NCBI GenBank assembly: GCA_020633555.1
Contig: JACKDL010000017.1
Span: forward strand, 86,525 to 150,524
DNA from: Myxococcales bacterium
GTDB lineage: Bacteria; Myxococcota_A; Bradymonadia; UBA7976; UBA1532
Direction of reading: 5' to 3'
Length of the DNA: 64,000 nt
Below the pieces are notes generated by a model. The model ran no database searches. It was given only the letters and a program-made list of their open reading frames with translations, and was not told the origin of the DNA. Of this stretch, positions 1 through 10,000 are shown piece after piece. The position numbers were made by a program, and so were the translations under genes. Each line of letters opens with the position of its first letter. The stretch's first letter is position 1.

Positions 1-2
1 TT

Positions 3-3000
3 CCCGACAACCTGCGGCGACGCTTCGGCTACCCGGCGAACGCCCCCCTGACCCGCAAGATGCTGGTGGACAGCTACAACCGGCACCTGGCCTACCAGGC
101 GCTCTGGTTCAACCAGCGCAAGGTGTTCGGTTCCCACTGGCTCGACGGCAACTGGCAGCACGGTGACTACCTGTGCGGCAACACCAACGCCGTCTACAAC
201 GCGGGTCGCTGCGGCAACACCTACACCATGTACTCGAGCCAGAAGGGCTACGCGACGGGTCTGCCGACGCTGGAGCGCGTCGGCCAGTGGGATTGGCGCC
301 GCATGTACACCACCTACTACATGCGCGCCCAGGACCGCGGGATGGACGTCAACAACCCGCTGACCGGCTACGACTCCTTCGGGCGGGTGACGGACGACTA
401 CTGTGAGACCACCTCGGTGACCTGTGGCTGGGGCTCGGGCCACCTGGGCGCCGCCATGGGCGGCCTGGTCATGACCCCGACCGTGTTCAACCCGCCCCCC
501 GTGCCCTTGGCGACGGTGCAGCCGAACCGGGTGACCGAGGGCTGCTCGGGCGCGAACGCGGGCCGGGTGATCTTCGACCACAGCGAGTCGTTCCACCCGG
601 ACGCGGGGGCGACCATCGTGGCGTACCAGTGGGACGTGGACAGCTCGCCGGCAGGCGGTGGCCTGTGGTGGGACAACAACGGGCAGCCGGACTTCCAGAC
701 CGACGACCCGAACGTGCCGTTTGAGTTCCAGTACCTGACCCGCGGCAACTACACCGCGACGCTGCGGGTGGTGGACTCGGCGGGCCAGACGAAGACGACG
801 ACGGTGACGGTGACCGTGGACGCGGCGGCGAACCTGCCGCCGGATGTGGGCCACGGCGGCCCGTACGCCCTCGAGGTGGGCCAGAACCTGCAGCTGCGCT
901 CGAACGTCACCGACCAGAACCTGGCCTGCGGCGACGCCGTGACGGTGGCCTGGGACCTGGACAACGACGGGGCCTTCGACGACGCGAACGGGGCCAGCCC
1001 GAACGTGGCGTGGGCGGTGCTGCAGAACCTGCCGGTGGGGCAGGCGAACCGGGTGCGGGTCCGGGCGCGGGACCTGGCCGGCGCGGAGTCCATCGCCGAG
1101 ACGACGTTGACCATCTACCCGCGGGATCCGGTGGCGCGGGGCCGGGCGAACCCGAACCCGGCGGCGTGCCGGGCGGAGGTGACCTTCGACGGGTCGGCCT
1201 CGTCGCACCCGAACCCGAACCGGGCGATCTCGCAGTACGACTGGAACGTGGACGGCGTGGGCGGCAACGACGGCACGGGCCAGATCTTCCGGTACGTGTA
1301 CCCGGCGTTCGGCGACTACAACGTGACGCTGACGGTGCGTGACGACCTGGGGCGGACGAACTCCACGAGCTTCGTGGTGAACGTGAACCAGGGCAACCAG
1401 CCGCCGGTGGCGCGGGTGGCCAGCAACGCGATCACGGTGCTGGAGGGCGACGCGCTGACGCTGGACGGGCGGGGCTCGACGGATCCGAACACGAACTGCG
1501 GCGACTCCATCGTCAGCTACGCGTGGGACATCAACGGCAACGGCAGCTTCGCGGACGCGGTGGACATCGCGAACAGCGCGAACCCGACGCTGCAGTGGGC
1601 GGCGCTGCTGGCGGCGGGCCTGCGGGTGGCGGATCCGGCGACGGGTCTGCCGACGAACACGGTGACGCTGCGGGTGACCGACGAGTTCGGGCGGACGGCG
1701 ACGGCGCCGGTGACGGTGACGCTGCTGGAGGCGCTGCCCGAGGTGGTGGTGGTGCAGAACCCGAACCCGGCCTCGGTGCGGCTGGACAACGGCCTGCTGC
1801 AGACGGCGCTGGACGGGCGCGAGTCGCGCTCGCCGGTGCCCGGCGTGACCATCCAGACCTTCGACTGGGACCTGGACAACGACGGCGTCTTCGAGACCGC
1901 CAACCGCGCCGTGGTGAACTTCCAGCGCGTGGTGCCCGAGGGCGATCGCCAGCCGGGCCGGCTGCCCCGCTACACGGTGGGTCTGCGGGTGACCGACAGC
2001 ACCGGCCGGACCAACACGGGCACCTACGAGGTGGTGCTGACCGTGCCCCCCACGCCGCCCACGGCGGACGCGGATCCGACGGATCCGCCGGAGCGGGGCT
2101 ACGACATCCTGGTGGGCGAGGATCTGGCGCTGGACGCCTCGCAGTCGAGCGATCCGGACTCGGCGCAGGCGGGCGACTACCTGCGGTTCTTCCGCTGGGA
2201 CCTGACCTACAACGCGGCGGACGGCTTCCGGGCCGACATCACCCGGCAGGCGGCCAACGCGCAGGAGCAGCAGGCGGCGTCGCGGACGGTCGTGACCTGG
2301 GCGCAGCTCCAGGCGGCCGGCATCAACGGGCCGGGCACCTACACCATCAGGGTGCAGGTGGAGGACATCACCAACCTGACCAGCGAGGACTCGGCGCCCC
2401 TGCGGGTGCACGCGGTGGCCCCGGTGGCGCAGTTGCAGGCGAACCCGAACCCCGCGGCCTGCGGTGGCCGGGTGACCTTCGACGCGAGCGCCTCGACCCA
2501 CCCGCACCCCGGCATCGACATCGTGGGCTACGCCTGGGACTTCGACGGGGATGGCAACGCGGACGCGGCGGGTGAGGTGACCACCCGGCAGTTCGACGCC
2601 TTCACCTTCGGCCAGCCCAACACGGTGGCGCTGACGGTGACCGACAGCCGCAACAACACCGCCACCGCCTCGGTGGACATCACGGTGGATCAGGGCAACC
2701 GGGCGCCGACGCCGGTGGCCGGTGGCTTCCGGGACCCGAACGGCCTGGTGACTGGCCCGTACGTGATCGTGGCGGGCGAGGGGCTGGCGCTGAGCGCGGC
2801 GGGCTCGGTGGATCCGGACGCGGCGTGCGGCGACAGCATCCAGTCGTACGCGTGGCGGCTGGGGGCCAACGGGAACCTGGGGAACGGCGCGCAGCGGAAC
2901 CTGACCTGGGCGCAGCTCCAGGCGGCGGGCGTGAACGGGGTGGGCGACTACGACATCACCCTGACGGTGACCGACCGGTTCGGCGAGGCGGCCTCGGGCC

Positions 3001-6000
3001 TGGCGACGCTGCGGGTGGTCAACGGCCCCGAGGCGGTGGCCACGGCGAACCCGGCGCGGACGGGCTGCGGCAACGTGGTGGAGTTCTCGGCGCTGAACTC
3101 GCGGTTCTTCGGGCCGGTGGCCCAGGGCTACGGGATCCAGACCTACGCGTGGGACCTGGACGGCGACGGGCAGTACGACGACGCGAACGGCCCGGTGGTG
3201 GAGCGCCCGGCGGTGGCCCTGCCCGACGCGCAGGGTCGGATCCGGGTGGTGGCGGGGCTGCGGGTGACCGACGGCCTGAACCACTCCGACACGACCGAGG
3301 TGGTCGTGACCATCGACGTGCAGAACCTGCCGCCGGTGGCCAACGCGGGCGGGCCGTACACGACGGGCCCGGTGCAGGGCGGCTTCGCGGACGTGACCCT
3401 GGACGGGCGCGGCTCGCTGGATCCGAACGCGCCGTGCGACGCGGTGGCGCTGTACAAGTGGGACACGGACGGCGACGGGCGGTACGGGGCGGACGACAAC
3501 CCGGCCGACCTGGTGGGCGCGACGGTCCGCTACAACAGCAACAACTGGCGGGTGAACACGGTCGACACCGTGCGGCTCGTCGTCTGCGACCAGAACGGCC
3601 TGTGCAGCGCGCCGGCCGAGGCGAGCGTGAACGTGCTGGACGTGGCGCCCCCCGAGGGTGAGCTGCTGAGCCCCCGCGCCGATCAGGCCGACAACTGCCT
3701 GGCGGGCGGGAACTTCAACATCGACCTGCGGGTGAGCGATCCGGCGGGCAACCCCATCACGGCCACGGCGACCATCGCGGGCGTGAACGCGGGCCAGGCG
3801 CAGATCGATCCGCCGAACGACGGCTCGGCGGTGCCGCTGACCATCGTGGTGAACGGCAACGCGGTGCCCGAGGGTCGCCACGAGATCGTGGTGACCCTGC
3901 GCAACAACCAGAACGCCACCACCGAGGTGACCTCGGGCGGCCGGTTGACCTTCGACCGGACGGCGCCGGTGGTGACCATCGGGGCCAACCTGGGCGACGG
4001 GGTCTGCTACAACCCGAACGGGGTGCCGCAGGCGGCGGTCAACGTGAACGACGCGCTGGATCCGGCGCCGTCAACGAACCGGCAGACGCTGGAGGACGGC
4101 TGCGGCCGGACGCTGCGGGTGACGGCGACGGACGCGTGCGGCAACAGCGGCGTGGCCGAGCGTGACTACCTGCTGGCGCTGCCGGTGGAGGTGACCATCA
4201 ACGGCGTGGCCGAAGGCGCGCTGGTCGCCGACGCGCGAGTGACCTGGGACGTGATCGGGCCGGCGGCGTGCGCGAGCAACGTGGCGGCGCGGTACTCGCG
4301 CAACGGCGGGGCGGCGGTGAACTACCCCGAGGACCAGCTGCTGAACCAGGCGGGCAACTACGCGATGACCGTGTCGGTGGCGAACTGCAACGGCGTGGCG
4401 CGCGATCAGATCCGCAACTTCTCCATCAACGCGCCGCCGACGGCGGTGGCGATCACGGCGGGGCACCCGAACCGGGACCCGAACCTGCCGAACGCGTACG
4501 TGGCGGTGGAGGGTGCGGGGCTGCAGCTGAACGCGAGCGACTCGCTGGCGCCCGAGGCGGGCGACAACGTGGCGGCGTACCGGTGGGACTTCAACCAGGA
4601 CGGGAACGTGGACGCCAACGGGGCGGTGGTGAACTTCGACACGAGCGAGGACGGGGTGTTCCGCGGGGTGCTCGAGGTGCAGGACAGCCTGGGCGCCGTG
4701 GGCCAGACCCTGTTCCAGGTGACGGTGTTGGACGTGAACCCGGTGCCCAACGCGGGCGGCCCGTACACCGTGGACCAGGGCACGGCCCTGCGCTTCGACG
4801 GGCGCGGCACCCGGCCCGGCGCGGCGGCGGATCCCATCAGCAACTACACCTGGGACTTTGGCGACGGCACGCCGCCGGTGAGCGGCGCGAACCTGACCCA
4901 GCCCGAGCACACCTACCTGCGGCAGGGCGCGTTCACGGTGCGGCTGACGGTGGAGGACGAGGACAGCTCGGCCTTCGTCGACGTGGCCGTGGCGGTGCGC
5001 GACGTGGATCCGGTCATCGACAGCATCAACGCGCCGGCCGATCCGTACGAGACGGCGCCGATGACCTTCACCATCGACGCGCGGCCCGGGACGGCCTCGG
5101 ATCCGATCACCCGCTACGAGTGGGACATGGACGGCGACGGGGTGGCTGAGTACGCCGGCGCGAACATGACCGAGGTGCAGCACCAGTTCGATGAGGCGGG
5201 CACCTACAACGTGGTGGTGACCGTGCGCGACGGCGACTCGAGCTCCACCGACGCGATCCGCGTCGAGGTGCGCGAGATCACGCTGGCCGAGCTGCTGGCG
5301 TGGATCGACGCGAAGGTGGACGGGGACATCGCCAGCGGGGCGGTGGGCGGTTTCGCGCTGTTCGCGCTGCAGGGGATGGCGGTGTCGATGGACCGGGCCC
5401 TGTGGGGTGAGGCGAACGACGAGCGGGGCGTGACCTTCGAGGCCATGCGGGCCATCGTGCAGCAGCTCGTGACGGCGCAGGCCAACGGCGGCGACTACGG
5501 CTGGGAGCTGTGGGCGCTGTCGCGGCAGCTCAAGCGCGAGACGGACCGGCTGAAGGACCGGATCCTGGCGAACGGCGATCTGCCGCGGGACCAGAACCAC
5601 CCGAGCATCCAGCTGGCGACGGATCACCTGGACGGGGTGGGCGACATCTTCGGCAACCCCGACTTCCGCAACGACGTGGAGGCGGCGGACCGGGTGAGCA
5701 TCGTCAACGACCTGTTCTTCGAGGCGGTCGAGGCCTACTACTGGCTCGAGGACAGCACCTACCAGTGCAACGAGTTCGGTGACTTCGAGCTGCCGAACCT
5801 GCGGGACCCGCTGGCGCTGCGGCCGGCGGCGAACCGGATCAACAGCCAGGACCTGGCGCCGGCGCTGGCGTCGCTGCGGGCCGAGATGGCGGCGTACGCG
5901 GCCAAGGCCGGGGCGCCGGCGGCGGCGAACATCACGAACGCGGTGGCGGCGATGGACAGCATCCTGAACCTGCAGGGGCTGCTGCTGGGGCCGAACTGCG

Positions 6001-6758
6001 AGGAGAACGAGGTCTGCGTCACGGACCGCGAGGCGCTCGACCTGGAGCTCGAGGCGGCGCAGCTTGTGCGCGACCTGGACGTGGCCCGCAACGGCGGGGC
6101 GTGGGTGCGGCAGTGGCAGAGCTGCATGGTGTTGGCGCTGAAGTTCCGCATCGAGCTGTCGATCCAGCGCGTGGAGTTTGCGTGCGGCGCGAACAACGCG
6201 GTGTCGCAGCGGGCGCGGCAGGTGCAGGCCATCGGGCTGGAGTTCGTCGAGGACGACCAGGACGCCGAGGCGCTGAGCTACTACGCGCACCCGGACCGGC
6301 AGTGCACGCTCATCCAGGTGTACGACCAGTGCCTGGTGGACGCGGATCCGGACAACCAGCCGTACGACGGGAACATCGAGTGCCTGAACGACCTGGTGTG
6401 CCGCGAGCAGCCGCCGACGGTGACGGCGGGGCTGTGCCCGGTGGGCCAGGCGGACGCGTTCAACTTCCCGGCGGCGGCGGGGAACTCCATGGAGTTCACG
6501 GCGCAGATGCGCAACGCCAGCCGGGGCCCGTGTGAGGCCACCGACCTGACCCTGGAGGCGCGTCAGGTGCCGGCGGGTTGGCAGATGAACGTGGCGCCTG
6601 CGCAGGACGTGGACGCCGGGGCCGCCGGCAACGCCACGGTCACCGTGACCTGGCCGGCCGGCACCGCGGCGGGCGACTACCGCATCGACGCGGTGACCCG
6701 TCAGGGCAACGACGCGGCCCTCGCCCGCGAGTTCTCCTTCATCGTCCGCGTGCCCTGA
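3..6758 (+). CDS. Giant secreted PKD-repeat protein, 5' end outside the window
   Basis: The reading frame is open from the window edge, so the signal peptide and most of the N-terminal domain are missing. By comparison with its tandem paralogue downstream, the first ~160 codons are the end of an all-helical, Trp/Tyr/Gly-rich domain. From about nt 490 to 5270 runs a chain of PKD-type Ig repeats with recurring YxWDxDxDG loops that look like calcium-binding turns, interrupted near nt 3650-4440 by a Cys-containing Ig-like stretch. A helical region (about 5275-6410) and a C-terminal Ig-like domain (about 6470-6758), resembling NEW3-type domains, close the protein. PKD repeats usually serve as surface spacers or adhesion modules; a structural or adhesive envelope role is inferred and the ligand is unknown. 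By eye it prefers G-ending codons (GCG, CCG, CGG), whereas its neighbour prefers C-ending ones. Confidence 0.85.
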   Translation, partial: PDNLRRRFGYPANAPLTRKMLVDSYNRHLAYQALWFNQRKVFGSHWLDGNWQHGDYLCGNTNAVYNAGRCGNTYTMYSSQKGYATGLPTLERVGQWDWRRMYTTYYMRAQDRGMDVNNPLTGYDSFGRVTDDYCETTSVTCGWGSGHLGAAMGGLVMTPTVFNPPPVPLATVQPNRVTEGCSGANAGRVIFDHSESFHPDAGATIVAYQWDVDSSPAGGGLWWDNNGQPDFQTDDPNVPFEFQYLTRGNYTATLRVVDSAGQTKTTTVTVTVDAAANLPPDVGHGGPYALEVGQNLQLRSNVTDQNLACGDAVTVAWDLDNDGAFDDANGASPNVAWAVLQNLPVGQANRVRVRARDLAGAESIAETTLTIYPRDPVARGRANPNPAACRAEVTFDGSASSHPNPNRAISQYDWNVDGVGGNDGTGQIFRYVYPAFGDYNVTLTVRDDLGRTNSTSFVVNVNQGNQPPVARVASNAITVLEGDALTLDGRGSTDPNTNCGDSIVSYAWDINGNGSFADAVDIANSANPTLQWAALLAAGLRVADPATGLPTNTVTLRVTDEFGRTATAPVTVTLLEALPEVVVVQNPNPASVRLDNGLLQTALDGRESRSPVPGVTIQTFDWDLDNDGVFETANRAVVNFQRVVPEGDRQPGRLPRYTVGLRVTDSTGRTNTGTYEVVLTVPPTPPTADADPTDPPERGYDILVGEDLALDASQSSDPDSAQAGDYLRFFRWDLTYNAADGFRADITRQAANAQEQQAASRTVVTWAQLQAAGINGPGTYTIRVQVEDITNLTSEDSAPLRVHAVAPVAQLQANPNPAACGGRVTFDASASTHPHPGIDIVGYAWDFDGDGNADAAGEVTTRQFDAFTFGQPNTVALTVTDSRNNTATASVDITVDQGNRAPTPVAGGFRDPNGLVTGPYVIVAGEGLALSAAGSVDPDAACGDSIQSYAWRLGANGNLGNGAQRNLTWAQLQAAGVNGVGDYDITLTVTDRFGEAASGLATLRVVNGPEAVATANPARTGCGNVVEFSALNSRFFGPVAQGYGIQTYAWDLDGDGQYDDANGPVVERPAVALPDAQGRIRVVAGLRVTDGLNHSDTTEVVVTIDVQNLPPVANAGGPYTTGPVQGGFADVTLDGRGSLDPNAPCDAVALYKWDTDGDGRYGADDNPADLVGATVRYNSNNWRVNTVDTVRLVVCDQNGLCSAPAEASVNVLDVAPPEGELLSPRADQADNCLAGGNFNIDLRVSDPAGNPITATATIAGVNAGQAQIDPPNDGSAVPLTIVVNGNAVPEGRHEIVVTLRNNQNATTEVTSGGRLTFDRTAPVVTIGANLGDGVCYNPNGVPQAAVNVNDALDPAPSTNRQTLEDGCGRTLRVTATDACGNSGVAERDYLLALPVEVTINGVAEGALVADARVTWDVIGPAACASNVAARYSRNGGAAVNYPEDQLLNQAGNYAMTVSVANCNGVARDQIRNFSINAPPTAVAITAGHPNRDPNLPNAYVAVEGAGLQLNASDSLAPEAGDNVAAYRWDFNQDGNVDANGAVVNFDTSEDGVFRGVLEVQDSLGAVGQTLFQVTVLDVNPVPNAGGPYTVDQGTALRFDGRGTRPGAAADPISNYTWDFGDGTPPVSGANLTQPEHTYLRQGAFTVRLTVEDEDSSAFVDVAVAVRDVDPVIDSINAPADPYETAPMTFTIDARPGTASDPITRYEWDMDGDGVAEYAGANMTEVQHQFDEAGTYNVVVTVRDGDSSSTDAIRVEVREITLAELLAWIDAKVDGDIASGAVGGFALFALQGMAVSMDRALWGEANDERGVTFEAMRAIVQQLVTAQANGGDYGWELWALSRQLKRETDRLKDRILANGDLPRDQNHPSIQLATDHLDGVGDIFGNPDFRNDVEAADRVSIVNDLFFEAVEAYYWLEDSTYQCNEFGDFELPNLRDPLALRPAANRINSQDLAPALASLRAEMAAYAAKAGAPAAANITNAVAAMDSILNLQGLLLGPNCEENEVCVTDREALDLELEAAQLVRDLDVARNGGAWVRQWQSCMVLALKFRIELSIQRVEFACGANNAVSQRARQVQAIGLEFVEDDQDAEALSYYAHPDRQCTLIQVYDQCLVDADPDNQPYDGNIECLNDLVCREQPPTVTAGLCPVGQADAFNFPAAAGNSMEFTAQMRNASRGPCEATDLTLEARQVPAGWQMNVAPAQDVDAGAAGNATVTVTWPAGTAAGDYRIDAVTRQGNDAALAREFSFIVRVP

Positions 6759-7054
6759 TCCCGCCCCCTCCGTGACCGCCCTTGGGGTCGGCGCCCGGTC
6801 GGGTCGCCGGCCTCAAGGCTCCCTTGGGCACTCCCTCGCCCACCCGTCACGGCCAGTTCAGAAATTTCCTGTCAACGTAAAACACATGGGATCTCCGCGG
6901 CTTGCGTTGGCCGCGGGGCCGAAGTGTGCGCGTGAACTGTTCCCGGCAGGGGTTTTTGGTAGGTTTGACCCCGTATCGAACCGTCACCGCCAGCTCTGCA
7001 GAACGCGGGGAAGATTCGGGTCGAGCGCGGCGTGACGTGAGCAAGGGGGGTCAG
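6759..7054. other. Intergenic region between the giant PKD genes
   Basis: These 296 bases hold no convincing gene. About 6850-6890 is noticeably AT-richer than the surroundings and is a plausible promoter region for the downstream PKD gene, but I could not place a convincing -35/-10 pair. The run GCAAGGGGGG just before 7051 is the ribosome binding site of the next gene. The frame is open upstream of that ATG to a TTG at 6902, but the intervening residues look non-coding. Confidence 0.4.
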
Positions 7055-10000
7055 ATGAATCGAGCGAGGCTTCGGGCCGCGGCGAGTCTGTGCGCTGGTG
7101 CTGCGTTGCTGTTGATCAGCAACGCCGCGAGCGCTCAGGCGAACGCGACGCCCAACCAGGTGCTGGTGGTGCCGTACAACGCCGAGAACCCTCGGCTTCC
7201 GCACCCGGCGCATGAGCAGGCACCCATCACCCTGAAGGCCATGGTGCGCAACGCCACCTGCGGGGGGAACTATCGGGTCCGGTGGGACACTGACCGCGAT
7301 GGAAGCTTCGATGACGAGGCGGAGTACACGTTCACGCGGAACGCGACCACGAAGAACATCTGGGACATCGGGCGGACGTTCCGGGTGCCCAACGTGGATC
7401 GCGACGGGGCGCTGAACATCACCGTGCGTCTGCAGGTGCCGTGTGCGGCCGAGGGGAACCCCGCCAATCACTACAAGTTCGGCACGTTCCGGCTGTTCGT
7501 CTACGACTTCACGCCGGGCGGCCCCGACACCTGGACCGCCGAACAGCTTGAAATCATGAACATCATGGCCGTGCAGGAGAGCATGTGGTACGGCCACCGC
7601 CTGATGGACGAGTTCGGGGGGGATCACACCACCTCGCAGCTCTACGGGCAGATCAGCGTGCGCCGCAACGAGCAGTGGGGCGGCGGCATGATCAACGCCT
7701 GGATCATGGCGCTGAACGGGCACCTGGGCGCGTACCCGCCCGGCACCATCAACTGGTACAACCTGCCTCGGGATCAGGCCTGGGAAGCCGCGAATGAGCG
7801 GCGTTGGAACACGGATCCCTATGCCGAGACCATCGCGCGCTACCTGAACGGGACCATCCGGGCCGACTCGCGGGCGGTGGGCATCGTCGCGGGCAAGGAA
7901 GACAACACCTGCGGTTATGACGCCAACCGCAACGTGATCCGCTGCAACCGGGCGGACGGCAACGCGGGCGATCAGGTGGGCGCCTGGATCGGAAACGCCG
8001 ACGGGGGCCCACACAGCAACGGGGTCGAGGATCCGGCCAGCTACCTGATGGGCCTGTACCTGGCATCGTCGGCCATCATGACGCCGGCCTTCGCCGGGAC
8101 GCCGGTGCAGGTGGGCCACGCCAGCGTGATTGGTCGGCCCTTCGAGTGGCTGATCCAGAGCCAGGTGGATCTGACCGCCGAGCAGCAGATGTACCGGGGC
8201 TATGGTGAGGGCGGGTGGTACTACCACCGCTACACCGGTACCGACGGCAACTACTCGGACATGTCGGTGACGCAGTGGGCGATGATCGGCCTCGAGGCCG
8301 CCGAGAAGGCCGGCGGCTTCGCGGGCGTGGTGGTGCCCAACAACGTCAAGTACCGCTCGGTCATCAACTCCTACAACAACACCCGCAATGCGGACGGCGG
8401 TGGCCGCTACCGCACCACCGAGAGCCGCACCTGCACGAGCCTGATGCTGACGGGCGGCTGCTTGCTGGGGGAGCGCTGGGTGGGCGTGCACAACATGGCC
8501 CGCAACAACACGGTGCCGTTCCCCAACGAGACCAACCTGACGCAGGCGAACCTGGTGGACGACTACAACCGGGCCATCGCCTACACCAAGAACTACTGGT
8601 ACTCGAACAACAAGATCCACTGCGGCGGCCGGCAGGATCGCTTCTGGGACCGCGGCGACTACAAGTGTGGCGACAACAACTCGGCGTACGGCGGCGGCCG
8701 CTGCGGCTCGACGTACACCCTCTACAGCCACCAGAAGGGCTACCGCACCGGTGAGCCGGAGCTGACCTTCGACGACCGCGACTGGCTGCGGCAGTTCGCC
8801 ACCTACTACATCCGCGCCCAGGACCGGGCGATGAACGACGCCAGCGGGCGCGACGGCAACTACGGCGTCTTCGGGCGGATCTACGACAGCTTCTGTGCCC
8901 AGTCCTCCATCACCTGCAACTACATGGCGCCGGCGATGATGTCGGGCATGGGCGGGTTGATCCTGACCCCCACCATCTTCAACCCGAAGCCCGTGGCCAT
9001 CGCCAGCGTGCAGCCCGACCAGGTGGTCGAGGGCTGCGTCGGCGGCAACGCCGGTGAGGTGGTCTTCCACCACGAGGAGAGCTTCCACCCCGGGTCCGAT
9101 CAGACCATCGTGGCCTACCAGTGGGACGTGGACGCCAGTAACGGCCTTTGGTGGGACACCAACGCCCAGGCCGACTTCGAGTCCGACAACGAGCAGCCCT
9201 TCGAACATCGCTACAACAGCAGCGGCAACTACGTGGCCACGCTGCGCGTGGTGGACAACCTGGGGCAGAGCAAGACCACCGTCGTGCGGGTGACCGTGGA
9301 CGCGGCGGCCAACGTCCCGCCGTCGGTCGCCCACGGCGGCCCCTATGTCATCGAGGTCGGTCAGAACCTGCAGCTCGCCGGCCGCGCCACCGACCAGAAC
9401 ATCCCGTGTGGTGATCAGCTCACCATCGCTTGGGACCTGGACAACGACGGCCAGTACGACGACGCGAACGGCGCGACGCCGAACGTGGGCTGGGCCGCCC
9501 TGCAAGGGTTGGCGCAGAACCAGCCGCACCGCGTCGCCATCCAGGTGCGTGACCGGGCGGGCCAGGTGGCGCGTGCCGAGACGACGCTGACCATCTACCC
9601 CCGGGAGCCCGTGGCCTCGGGCCGCGCCAACCCCAACCCCGCCGCCTGCCAGCAGCAGGTCACTTTCGACGGCTCGGCCTCGTCGCACCCCAACCCCAAC
9701 CGGGCGGTGGCGCAGTACGACTGGGACATCGATGGTGACGGCGCGTTCGACGGCAGTGGCGCCATCTTCCGGTCGGACTACGACCGCTTCGGCACCTACG
9801 ACGTGACCCTGCGCGTCACCGACGATCTGGGGCGCACGGACACCGACCAGTTCCAGGTGGTGGTCGACCAGGGCAACACCCCGCCGGTGGCGCGGGTGGC
9901 CAGCAACGAGATCAACCTGCTCGAGGAGGACAACCTGGTCCTCGACGGGCGGCCCTCGAGCGACGCGGATCTGCCCTGCGGCGACAGCATCGTCAGCTAC

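Noticed and set aside
4071..6290. A 739-codon antisense frame under the first PKD gene
   Set aside because: Same GC-bias artefact; Arg/His/Val-rich translation with no domain.
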